Part shown: piece by piece, positions 12,718 to 22,248 of the stretch
Numbering within the stretch: position 1 is the stretch's first letter
How the letters are laid out: the number at the start of each line of letters is the position of its first letter
Source: Parastagonospora avenae f. sp. tritici 18332-5
Lineage: Eukaryota; Ascomycota; Dothideomycetes; Pleosporales; Phaeosphaeriaceae
Assembly (NCBI GenBank): GCA_022559985.1
Contig: JAFJTR010000006.1
Span: forward strand, 496,001 to 560,000
Length of the DNA stretch: 64,000 nt
Reading direction: 5' to 3'
The notes under the pieces: generated by a model
The model's database searches: none
What the model was told of the DNA's origin: nothing
Seen by the model: the letters and a program-made list of their open reading frames with translations, nothing else
Translations under genes and position numbers: made by a program

Positions 12718-13697
12718 CTAGTCCCAATTCATCGAGCACTTGCTAAATGGGATCTTGGCCGAAAAGAATATGCCAAAGATTCTAAATATTCTCCCACTTG
12801 TCTCGTCGTTGAGCGGCGTTTCCATTAGCCATGTATAATACTTTCTGTATTCTTTCAACGGCCGCTTCCGCACTTGTTCCCTCGACACGGCAAACTGCGC
12901 ACAGCAAGGAGTCGCTAGGATCTGCAGTACATCTGTGTTGTTGAACAAGTACCGCCACGCTTGTGCCATCGCTGCCTCCGTTGCTCTGTGATCCTCAGGC
13001 GGGGTTTGGAAAGGCATGATCTCGCTGGGACAGCCGGGAAAGGGGTTGCAACGCAAGTTCGCGTACCCGTTACTCTGGACAAAGTTAATATTGAGATCTT
13101 GCAGGAAGACTACGTTCGAATAGTCTGCATTGTCATTGTGCCAGGCGATTGGATTGCCGTCTTTATGCGGATGAACGAAGGCGATGGTAGAAGGGAGGTG
13201 GTCGTAGCTCTGCACGATGTACGCGAGGTATGCATTTGCTTCCCTTCCTTAGTTTCGAAGGGTGCGATAGTGCTGTTAGTGAGCGGATCCAAGGTCGATA
13301 TGTTGTGTGGTGTTTCGGTATCGATGCCGCAGATGGCTGATTGCCAGTCTTGCAGTTCGTCATGTACCCAGCTCGTGTCCTCTGTGGGTGCCTTTGCCAT
13401 TACTATGATGCGATCAGGTAGTATTGCGCTAGGTATTGCTACTGCAGTACCTTGAAATGGTGTTGCTGAATATTGTGGAGTATTGAAGCTCGATGAGTTT
13501 TTCTCTTCCGTTCGGGCATACACATCTCCCTGCTCAAGTATCTTTTGCTGTTCCTCTACATACATTGCCTCGCATCGCCATTGCTCCTCATCGGCAGACA
13601 ATACCAGAAAGCTGAGGCAGCTCGCGTACGTGAGGAGAAGAGGGAGGAGAAGCTTCAGGTAGTTCAACAGAGGCGTGCAGGGAGGGCAGCAGCGCAA
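12718..13697 (-). pseudogene. DUF3431-family gene, frameshifted and with its 5' end replaced by transposon DNA
   Basis: Two frames on the minus strand together give one DUF3431 domain. The upstream part (13697 to about 13250) reads SWVHDELQDWQSA and ends near TIAPFETK. The downstream part (about 13250 to 12718) resumes in another frame with GREANAYLAYIVQSYDHL, then IAFVHPHKDG, WHNDNADYSNV and NGYANLRC. The break is at the G/A-rich run near 13246-13252, where a single extra base would restore one frame. A splice solution was sought and not found. The family is a fungal domain of unknown biochemical function, often secreted or membrane-anchored. The first about 34 codons of the upstream frame (13697..13597) are antisense to a transposase fragment. 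They encode a hydrophobic segment (LKLLLPLLLTYASCLSFLVL) that would act as a signal anchor. The original N-terminus is missing. Confidence 0.75.
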
Positions 13698-13793
13698 TTG
13701 ATGAGGCAGGAGGAGAAGGCTCGTGAAGCTGCAGATCGAGCGTCACGAGCCGCAGCTCGTAGAACTCAACGACTCCAGCAAGCAAAAAAACAA
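13597..13793 (+). repeat. Left arm of inverted duplication of the transposase C-terminal coding region
   Basis: Read on the plus strand this arm encodes KAEAARVREEKREEKLQV and onward. The same coding sequence occurs on the minus strand at about 14206..14013. The arms are nearly identical, differing by a 3-nt CAA deletion and a few substitutions near the inner end. The spacer is about 220 bp. Confidence 0.9.
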
Positions 13794-14012
13794 CTGCCCA
13801 ATGAGGCAAGAGGAGACACCTTAAGGCAGCTACTAAGGCAGGCTCAAAGAAGGGAGCAGTTGCGCGGCCTCAGGGTGGTGGTGAGGCCTCAGGTGCTGCA
13901 GCAGGCCCACCACCATCTCAATCACGACACGGCCGAGCAGCGGCTCTCTTTTTTGAAGCTGCCTTGATAGAAGACTTAAGGCTGCATTTCTTACCCTTTT
14001 GAGAAGTTTTTT

Positions 14013-14206
14013 TGAGCCTGTTGGAGTCGTTGTTGAGTTCTACGAGCTGCGGCTCGTGACGCTCGATCTGCAGCTTCACGAGCCTTCTCCTCCTGCCTCA
14101 TCAATTGCGCTGCTGCCCTCCCTGCACGCCTCTGTTGAACTACCTGAAGCTTCTCCTCCCTCTTCTCCTCACGTACGCGAGCTGCCTCAGCTTTCTGGTA
14201 TTGTCA
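14013..14206 (-). repeat. Right arm of the inverted duplication
   Basis: This is the partner of the 13597-13793 arm, and it is in frame with the minus-strand transposase. It is therefore the native copy, and the left arm is the duplicate. Confidence 0.9.
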
Positions 14207-15510
14207 TTGCTCTTCTTTGAGCTGGCTGATTGAATCGTTTAAGTGTCACCTCTAGCTCGAAAGGTGAGAGACCAGTTGCCTCAAAGGCCTTAAGTATAGT
14301 ATCCTTCTTGAACGAGGCCTCCCAGGCAGCCATAAACATGGGATAGAAGTCTCTTCTGCTCATAGATGTGAGCCCTTAGCACCTCTCCATGAACGCAGCT
14401 ACCTAGTCTGAGTAGGCTGATGAGAATGGCTTGAGCATGACGACGTCAAGCAGGTGGAGGGTGTGAGTTGAATGAGGGGGGTATACTGCAAGGAGGATTC
14501 TATTCCGATCGTAGTACTCAATAAAACCCATCGTGAGATGAGATCCATGGCCATCGAGGATGAGTAATCGATAGCTCCGCCCTGCCTTCTCCTTCGTAGA
14601 CCGATCAAATACTTGTTTGAGCCAGGATAGTCCTATATCGTTGTTTGTCCAGTCAGAAGGTGAGGAGGATATATATACTCGATCCTCAGGCCTCAGAGCC
14701 TGCAGCCAGGTGTCCTGTCGAGCCTGAGGCTGATTGATATATCAGCGTAGGCGCGAGGGCTGATCCATCAGCGCGTATGCAGGCTAGCAGCGTTATCCAC
14801 TCCCGATTGCCATCCTGGATGTGAGCCTTGATCTTCCCCTCCTCATATAGCCTCCTGCTGAACACCCGCTTTGAGCGAGTAAGTATTCCTAGCATGCAGC
14901 CCTTCTCATCCATGTTGTACATATTGCAAGGCTCTACGTCGTATTCACTGAGCTTGCTGCGTAGAAGCTCGAAGTAGAAGCTACACTTTGATTGAGAGTC
15001 AGCTTGGTGGCGCGAGCGATCGATTCCAGTGGCCCAGCGTGAGATGAGATCAACCTGGTATCGCTGGATATATCGATCAACCCAGCCTTTTCCAAGCTCT
15101 TTTTTCGCGAGTTCTGAGGCGAAGCGTCGTATCATAGGCCGTGTAGGAGGCAGGCCTTGCCTTGTAGGGCGCTCTATACAGCGTAGGAGCTCCTTCTCTT
15201 GCTGGGGGTGGAGCGCTTGCCGGTTTTGAGCTTCAGCCTCTCATGAGGTTGAAATGCCTTGGTGCCTTCGTGAGAGCGTTGTACGATCACAATGATACTC
15301 TGCTGCAATTTTACAATGGTCAAGCTCTTCTCCTGGCTCTAGCGCTTCAATAACTGCAAGTGCAGCCTCAATTGAGCTCATGTTGATGGAGTGATCGCGT
15401 GTTGAAGCTGGGTTGTTATTTTGGTGGGGTGGCTCGTTGGCCCGGGCGTTACGGTAATCGGTGTTTGCTGGTTGGCGCGTTCATGTTTCTAGCGCTAAAG
15501 GGCGCTAAAT

Positions 15511-15942
15511 TGCCCCTGAGGAGAGACTACCTTGCCGCCCACCCGCCGTTACTCTTTCGTTCTCCCTTCCGTCGTAACCTTCAACATCGGGTTAAAGCTT
15601 CACAACAGCAAATCCATAATATTACAAGCACCTGACTCATTCTACTCAACGCCTTCATCGCATCCGATGACGCAGTCTAGATAAATGCATCGGTCTGCAA
15701 CGTCGTGATCAATTCAACTTCAACACGACCCTACATTGACTACTAGTCCTTGGCTGACTGTTGATGATTTTCGCCTAAGTATTGATCAATCAAGAAGTTG
15801 AACAGTTCTTCGTCTGGCAAGTGATCGCAATATCGAAGGCTTTTGCAGCACGCCAATAGATCCGCAAAATTGAAGCATTGACTCTAGCTATCGAAGTCAA
15901 CGCGACTGAAAATGGCCACATTCGAAAGAGCATTTTGGAAAT
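15511..15942. other. Flank between transposon remnant and DUF3632 gene
   Basis: About 430 bp with no gene recognised. The missing 5' end of the DUF3431 gene was sought here on the minus strand and not found. Confidence 0.4.
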
Positions 15943-16993
15943 TTAAGAGCTACTCTCCGCCTCCCGCATAGCCTCTAGCGCTTCTCGCGCATGCCCCTTC
16001 CCATCCTCCCCAAGACCATCATCACCAGCCAACTGGCCCCATCGCTTCTTCCACCACGCCCACCTCTCCATTGAGTAGCCCAGCCCTTTGAATACCACCT
16101 CTCCGCTTTCCCTCACTCTCTCCACTTCTCCCTCAGAATATATTCCTATCAACGGACCCGAACACGGCGTCTCGTCCCGACACAACCTCCACACCACAGG
16201 GCCCGCATACTGAAACAAGTTCGCTGCTGCCGGTACCGCTGCAGTAAAGTTCGGATGCCCGCGAATGTCCAGCACGTACAGGAAGTTATAGCTCGCGCGG
16301 TGCATGAAGTAGTTCATGTCCTTCGGGCTGAACAGATCCGTGGACACGAGGCGCGCGATCCACGCGTTAATGCTAGCCCATTCCGCGGCATGGTCGGATG
16401 GAGATTTGTCGAACTGGAGTTTGGCGTACTCGTATCGGTCGAAGATTTGTCCGCTGAAATTTGGAAGTTCTGCCCATTTAATGGCTTCGGGGCCGGGGTC
16501 TGCGTGTTTGCGCAGCGTGGGTGCATGGACCTGGATTGAGAAGTCAGTGTCTGTCTCGATATAGGTTCGTAATGCGAAGTGTCTTGCTTACTGTTTGTGT
16601 TGGGAGGCGCTTTATAGCGTGTAGGAGCGTGATGATAGAGGCTTGGTACTGGGGATTCGTGATGCCGGCGTGTTGAAGGTTAGTGAAGATATTGTACACG
16701 GCGGAGTACACGGCATCGTAATCATCTTCGGAGTCGTCTTCATCGTTGGCGGCCGTGCCATCTATCATGGCCTTTGGGGCCGTAGATGAGATTTGCTGGG
16801 CGCACGCGTCGGCTGTTATTTTACCAGCCTGGGAATGTCAATCATACGGTCTCGAGTGCTTTGTAGTTCGCATCGTAGAACTTCTTACGAGATACTGCTT
16901 CAGTGCTGAAAGCTGGTCGTGTACTACATCGCCTTCGGAGAATTGTTCCCAATTTCCTGCCAGTGTTGGTAGTTCTACTTTGGAGTTCGACAT
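15943..16993 (-). CDS. DUF3632-family protein
   Basis: Exons are 16993..16889, 16828..16592 and 16530..15943, all phase 0, giving 309 aa. Joins are ALKQYL|AGKITADACA and RLPTQT|VHAPTLRK over introns of 60 and 61 nt. The first part carries an acidic linker (ANDEDDSEDDYDAVYSAVYN), followed by a helical region about 60 residues long ending ITLLHAIKRLP. The rest is a mainly helical domain with many aromatic residues (WAELPNFSGQIFDRYEYAKL, WASINAWIARL, FLYVLDIRGHPNF) in the style of the fungal DUF3632 family (family assignment recalled). Members are soluble proteins of unknown function that are common in Pleosporales and Eurotiales. The frame is intact, unlike the pseudogenes around it. No signal peptide. 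Confidence 0.75.
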
Positions 16994-18061
16994 CTTGATT
17001 GTTTATTTGTGTAGAAAGGTGAGCTTATTCCAAGACTCGCGTGCAGCAGCACTTAAGTAGGCTTCGCGATAACTGCTAAAATACTTGATGGGGCAGTGCA
17101 AACGTAGACATGATCTGAGTACGATGGGGCTGGAATAGGCAACCACTGACGTCACATTACACCGAACATAAGCTTTTGAGTTCGCAGTCCGACAGAATAG
17201 ACAAGGGTAGGATTTGTGGGGTATTTGTTTTTGTCGGAAGTCTAAATGATGATGGTCATCGTTGCACAGCGTAAGGCGACCATTATACAACTCCATACTT
17301 ACGTAGTGAGGCTCGTTCCTGTCCGTGCAAGTCAGCCTTCAGCTGCCGATCAAACACAAGCGGCCATCCAAAGTATTTAGACCGGCACCTTAAACCTGGA
17401 TGACCTTGGAGTTGCCTGCTGTGATGTAGTACAGCGGCAGCATCCGAGTAAGCCACCGACCAGTCGGGGGCCTGACGCGAGGCTGTGTATCGTCAGCTTG
17501 TATTGTCAACGCGGCACGCGGAAGGAAAGAAACAGCCGATTCCCGAACCGCCCTGTATAATCGTGCTTGATTTGACGTGTTGGTAATGAAGGAGATATCT
17601 AGGAAGGGGGTAATGTAGAAATTATCGACATATGCAGTTTGTGATTACAGATCTTTAAGTGCTGATTCGTGTGACTCCAAGTGCGTGCGTAGCTAAAATA
17701 AATAGAGCATAAGCCTTTGGTTTGACAAGAGTTCGCACTCATGTAGGTAAGGCTTTGGCATTTGTGTGTCAGCTCTTTTCGTCCTTCCACATGCGGGACT
17801 CAGCCTCAGGACTCCCATTGCTATGATGTCTCATGTTGAGACTTGTGTTCCCCGTCCGAAATGGGCCTCGAAGTCCTTGCCGATCACAAGATCCCGGAGT
17901 GTTGGATGCTGGCCTGAAGACTGTGCAGGTCGGTGGTCTCTGGATTGAGTTATAAGGACCATCTTGCAGCCAACATCATCTTCATCAAACATCGCATCTT
18001 CACTCTTCACACCAAATCCAACTCATACACCACCCCAATACACCCAATTTCAGCTCTCAAT
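16994..18061. other. Intergenic region upstream of both DUF3632 and RNase-like genes
   Basis: About 1.07 kb between divergent genes. The last about 100 bases before 18062 are C/A-rich with few G, typical of a fungal 5' leader. No gene was recognised. Confidence 0.5.
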
Positions 18062-18690
18062 ATGAAGTTCCAGATCTTTACCGCAGCTCTTTATGCCTCG
18101 TTGGCACTTGCATCCGCCATCCCTCAGCCAGCAGCGCGAGGTGCCTCTGCCCTTGAGGCCCGCGGCGTCGACATTGACAACGAGCCAGACGAGGACTGGG
18201 TGTGTCCCGGTAAGGATGGCAAGACGGTAACCTACAAAAAGAAGGAAATCAAGGCCGCGATTGAAAAGGGTGTTGAACTCGCCAAAGATGGCAAGCAAGT
18301 TCAAAATGGAAACGACAACCCGTTTCCTTGTAAGCCACAATTTTACCTACATCTTTCATGGTCATACTAACAATACCGGTTCAGCCCCCATAAATACCCC
18401 TAGCTCCCTGCCAGGCATCCCCGACAAGTACAAGGACGCCAAGGTAAGAGAATCCAGGTACAATATGCATGCAAATAGATAGGCACTGATTTCGTACACC
18501 ATCATAGAACCTACAGCACTTTCCCATGAAGAACGGAAAGGGCGCTTTCAACGGCCAACGCCCAGCAAAGGCAGAGCGTGTCATGTACCTGCACTCGAGC
18601 GATTCGGACGACGCGGAGTTCGTTGGGCTCTGGACCCACGAGGGTGCTGCTAAGGGACAGTTCTTGCAGTGCCGCGAGAAGGACGACTAG
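18062..18690 (+). CDS. Secreted RNase T1/N1-like protein with altered active site (effector candidate)
   Basis: Exons are 18062..18329, 18385..18443 and 18508..18690, giving 169 aa. Joins are NPFP-S-PINTP and KYKDAK|NLQHFP. Residues 1-19 form a signal peptide ending ASA, and a possible Kex2-like site LEAR lies at 31-34. The mature part has two cysteines (C48 and C164) placed like the terminal disulphide of fungal guanyl-specific ribonucleases. The C-terminal half follows the RNase T1 pattern: a strand plus FP (NLQHFP, T1 has an EWP motif), then AERVMY (T1 ADRVVF) and LWTHEGAAKGQFLQC (T1 ITHTGASGNNFVEC). R133 and H153 match the T1 catalytic Arg and second His. The position of the T1 catalytic Glu is H113, and the first catalytic His appears replaced by Ser/Pro near residue 90. 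It may therefore be weakly active or non-enzymatic, as in RNase-like effectors of plant pathogens. That role is inference. Confidence 0.8.
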
Positions 18691-19039
18691 GAGACAGGGC
18701 GTCGGGTGAACAGTATATAAGGGAGCGTGGAGATGTGTTGGAGGACAGCTTTCGAGATGTGCATATTCAACTTGGTGCGAGAGGATTAGAGTGTTTGTGC
18801 GATAGATGGGAACCACGGTCTTTGCCTAGCGATTCAATCTTACTGAAATGCCTTACGTGCACAATTTTTTTTATGAGGCTGGTGCCATCAATAGTACGGA
18901 TGAAAATTGGCCGCTGATATGAGTTTGAGGAGAAAGATGGATAGATGCCATAGGTAAGTGGATGTGAAGACCTCCTGTCCTGACGGGAATCACGGGAAGA
19001 GCATTTGCAAGTAGGGCGTGCTGAAGAGGAGCGATATAT
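18691..19039. other. Convergent intergenic region
   Basis: About 350 bp between the RNase-like gene and the 3' end of the membrane-protein remnant. It includes a presumed 3' UTR. Nothing else was recognised. Confidence 0.5.
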
Positions 19040-20374
19040 GATAGAATGACCAATCGAAACTTACATGCTCGAAGAGTGATCAACAAATTGGCGGAAAGAA
19101 TGGTCGAGAGTCCGGAGTGCACGAGACGTACAATCATCCCGTCTATTGCGTAAAGTGAAGCGAACGTTTCCTCCACGCGAATGAAACTTCCAAAAGCACA
19201 GGCAAAAAGACGACGACTGCCACAATTTGACCAAAGTCCATTGCTCGTCCAGATATTCTCCTCCCGCTGCTCTGGTAATAATGTCACTTTGCAATTGGTG
19301 AAAACGGAAGAAGCCCCAGAATTGAACGGCGAGCAGCGGAAATACAAGGCTACACATGAACCAGTAGCACTGCGATCTCCATACGCCACTGAGTCGGCTC
19401 CACCGCCTGATCCAAACGAGCCACTGTGCTTCGTATTCTCCGGTGATTGTCTTTATGATCCTAATCACCACAACTGCCGAAACAAGCAGATAGCTAATGA
19501 TGCCGCACGCTGTGATCAAGTTCTCGAGACGGCTGTTGATCTGGTGTACTCCTTGGAAACAAACGTCTTCGATCTGCTTCCATTCAGCGATTGATACGAT
19601 TGAGCCATCGCCATCGCCATCACTGACTCGACTTTGTCCTGGGTGGTTTTAGCAAAATGTATATTGACTGTTAACGTCGAGCATACCAAATGTTCCACTC
19701 ATGCGGGAGAAGAAAGAACAAAACGCCATCGCCCAGCACACCACAAAGAGCAAGAACCGCAGATCCTGTCGAGCTGCGCCAATCGCCCCTGTAGTGTCTC
19801 CTGGCTGACGGCCATGGTTCTTTTCGCGCCCTGAGGCTTAACCGAGAGTAGCAGACTCTTCTAACAACAAATGCGGCTCAGATACGAGGCGTAGATTTTG
19901 CCAGTAAAGTTGAGGCCGGGACACCAATGGCAATAAGGGCAAAAGCGTCAGTGTCGACACCAACCAGACAATTTTCATCGTCAGTGCTCCCATGCCGCTT
20001 GCACTGATGCCAAAATCAACCTTGGTAAGAGTTACGATGCTCGCTAGCTGTATTGCGAACGTAAACAGTGCTGCATTATCGTAAAACGTTTTCGACGCAG
20101 TGACAGGTAGGAGTCTGGGTAGTTTTGACTTTTGTGCAGGCCGCCTGTCGAGCCTCATGAAGATGCATAGGATGCTAAATGCTATGAAGCTTTCGAGCAG
20201 GTCTCCGACAGCCATGCCGATACCACTGAAATCGGGGTTGCCAGAACCGCAGAGTGCTCCGCACACTTGGAGCCGACAGTCAACGACTCGGCTGAAGTCG
20301 CCGTTAGTGGCATTTCGAAGCGACTCGATGTACGTCGGGAAGGTCGTTCGGGGCGAGAGGCTTGCACAATTCAT
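19040..20374 (-). pseudogene. Decayed polytopic membrane protein gene
   Basis: The minus strand from ATG 20374 encodes a lumenal N-terminus with paired cysteines (DCRLQVCGALCGSGNPDFSG, the NPDxxGxG motif seen in an unnamed family of fungal membrane proteins), then at least four hydrophobic helices down to ESATLG. A TAA follows at 19838-19840, but the frame stays open beyond it (ASGREKNHG and a further helix FLLFVVCWAMAF). A convincing intron follows about 150 nt after the stop (GTATGC..CCCAG), leading to IAEWKQIEDVCFQGVHQINS and more helices. The TAA fits a CAA to TAA change. Near 19270-19220 the homologous reading appears to move through two frames (REENIWT, then FGQIVAVVVFLPVLLEV), which needs at least two indels. 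It is unlikely to give a functional protein. The exact 3' limit is unclear. Confidence 0.65.
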
Positions 20375-20778
20375 ATAGAAGTTTGATGCAGACAAGAACA
20401 ATAACAACAACTAAGTTATCTGAGGGGCACTGATCAATTCAATAGTGAGCGCACATCGTGGAGGGCTGAGTGAAATTCGCGTCGTCCCGCGAATCTGAGT
20501 CCGATGAGACGTGCTCGACATCGTTTTGGCCCCATGCAAGCCACACATACATGACAATCACAATCACAACACAGGCGCAGCCTTATCGGGTTAAACCTAG
20601 GCCCAGAAGGCTGTCGATTCATTTAGCGCTGCGCCAAAGGCTCAGCATAGAGTCCGATTAATGAGGTGAGCTGGAGTGGAAATCTTGGTTTCAGCTGAAC
20701 ATAAACCGAAGAATGACATTTCATCCGACTATTCTAACTTCAATTTTTTGGGATTCATACAACTGCACGACAACGAAT
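20375..20778. other. Divergent intergenic region
   Basis: About 400 bp between the membrane-protein remnant and the following plus-strand gene. No gene was recognised. Confidence 0.4.
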
Positions 20779-21277
20779 ATGTTTGCTTGGACCATCTGCT
20801 TCGCCGCTTTGTCCCCCCTCTGCTTCTACGCCCATCCCGTACGTCCGCCAAAAGGTCACACAAAGCTGAGACTGATTACAACAGCTAGAAACCAATCAGG
20901 TAGGGCTTACGAGCTTGGTCGTCTCACAAATTGCTACGCTCACTTCTACGCGCAATATCTCGAGCACACCTATTCGCACGATCACGAGTACCACGCGTGA
21001 GAGTAGCACACCTCCGCCCATCAGCAGTCCCGGTAGTCCGTCAGGAGACGGCTTCCCTACAGGTCCATTTCAATCTTTGTTCTCTAGCAACTTATACCAA
21101 CCTGATTCCTGGGCACAAGAGTTGGTGCTGCCGTAAGTGGTGGTGTAGCAGGTCTGCTAATCTGCTCACTGCTCGCATGCTGGTACGTCTTACTGGAACC
21201 ACACTGATCTTAGTGCTTACACGTATTAGGGCCTTGAAACGAAGGAAAAATAAAAAACTTCGAATTCTCGCCACTTA
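20779..21277 (+). CDS. Possible Ser/Thr-rich single-pass membrane protein (junction unresolved)
   Basis: Exon 1 (20779..20838) encodes a 20-residue signal peptide (MFAWTICFAALSPLCFYAHP). A 46-nt intron (GTACGT..CAACAG) leads in phase 0 to an exon starting at 20885 with LETNQVGLTSLVVSQIATLT and a Ser/Thr/Pro-rich ectodomain (ISSTPIRTITSTTRESSTP) that runs to a TAA at 21136. A typical transmembrane segment (GGVAGLLICSLLACW) lies immediately after, but two bases out of frame. A further intron (GTACGT..ATTAG) then leads to a basic tail ALKRRKNKKLRILAT and stop at 21277. The shape, signal peptide plus mucin-like ectodomain plus helix plus basic tail, is common among fungal surface proteins. A GTAAGT at 21134 offers an alternative splice that skips the helix. 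Either an indel has broken the gene or an intron near 21065-21125 was missed. Confidence 0.45.
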
Positions 21278-22248
21278 GTCGGTTCCAAAAGATCATTTGC
21301 CAAAGCAGCATAGCATTGTAGAGGAAGTCAAGATGCCAGCGAGCTCCACCGCCACTTCTAATGGTGCTGATGGTGTCGCGCGTACGCAAGAGCGATTAAG
21401 AGGGATGCATAAGTCTTCGACGTTATAGTTGATAACTCGTGGACTTTGCACTGCTTCTTCCTTATTGAGACTAATCATTAGTCTGCTGTCAACCTTCGTC
21501 CGAAGCTAGAGATTATTTATACAATCCCAAGCCTGTCCGTACATAGCAATCCTCATTATCACGTGAGCTGCTGATGCACAGGCCTGCAGGCCTGTGCGCA
21601 GCAGAATTGTATATGAACGCGTTCGTACGATAGATAAAAAATCTTCAATCTGCAACAATTTACACTCGTAACTTGATCAACCCCATCGTACAATATTGTA
21701 CACCCACTTACTGCAACTATCGTGCTGCAAAGGAAGTGCTACTAACAAAGCCGGTATATGAACAAGTCAAGTGAATTTCCCCACTATTTCCGCCAAATCA
21801 TTGCTGGCAAATACCTACCCAGTGTTGTATTTTTCCACTTCAGGTAGCTCCCCTTGGATATCTAGTATCTGTAAAGCGGAAAAGCAAGTCTAGTAGAACA
21901 TTAGCCGTAGAACAAAGTCGAAGAAGACTAGTTTGGGTTATTATGGGAGTGCGTTCGCTCATCTTGACGGAATTGAGAGAGTTACGGGCAGTGTGATATA
22001 ATTATAGACTTCGACTATCATACAAAGCAGACTAGGCTGACCAAAAACCATACCACGTTTTGGGCATAAAAAAGTTAGCGCGAGAGAGAATGAGAAGTAT
22101 CATTCAGTACAAAATCCATGGCGTGAGTATGGAAGTCGAGTTTTAACAAATTATAGGAGTACTTGCTCATAGCAAGTGCTATACAAGAGAATCGGTGTGA
22201 TGAATTTGATATACCACTGCAAGATTGAATTAACTCAGGAGAGGTTGA
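21278..22248. other. AT-rich intergenic region with a perfect palindrome
   Basis: About 970 bp, AT-rich, with no gene recognised. It contains the 22-bp palindrome listed separately. The right part is the 3' flank of the F-box remnant. Confidence 0.5.
21576..21597. repeat. Perfect 22-bp palindrome
   Basis: The sequence gcacaggcctg followed directly by its reverse complement forms a perfect inverted repeat with no spacer. CTGCTG and CAGCAG flank it loosely, extending the dyad with small mismatches. It lies in AT-rich, gene-free DNA. Confidence 0.85.

Larger units (their letters stand above)
13597..15510 (-). mobile_element. Degenerate pogo/Fot1-type DNA transposon fragment with an inverted terminal duplication
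   Basis: The transposase reads on the minus strand from ATG 15381 through an N-terminal helix-turn-helix region, a DDE core and a basic tail to about 13800. Catalytic aspartates sit in NMDEKGCML, LILDGHGSHL and the YPPHSTHTLHLLDVV block, the DDD arrangement of the pogo/Fot1 group (recalled). The frame is broken. There is an in-frame TGA near 15243, a one-base deletion after QSASGST near 14715, and TAG and TAA codons near 14400 and 14380. The last two fit CAG to TAG and CAA to TAA. From about 13793 down to 13597 a second copy of the C-terminal coding part lies in the opposite orientation. The 15490-15510 stretch (ctagcgctaaagggcgctaa) may be close to the upstream end. No matching terminal inverted repeat was found at the other side, so this is an internal, rearranged remnant. 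Confidence 0.8.

Noticed and set aside
13999..14220. Plus-strand frame identical in part to the DUF3431 upstream N-terminus
   Set aside because: It is the antisense of the transposase right arm and does not connect to any gene.
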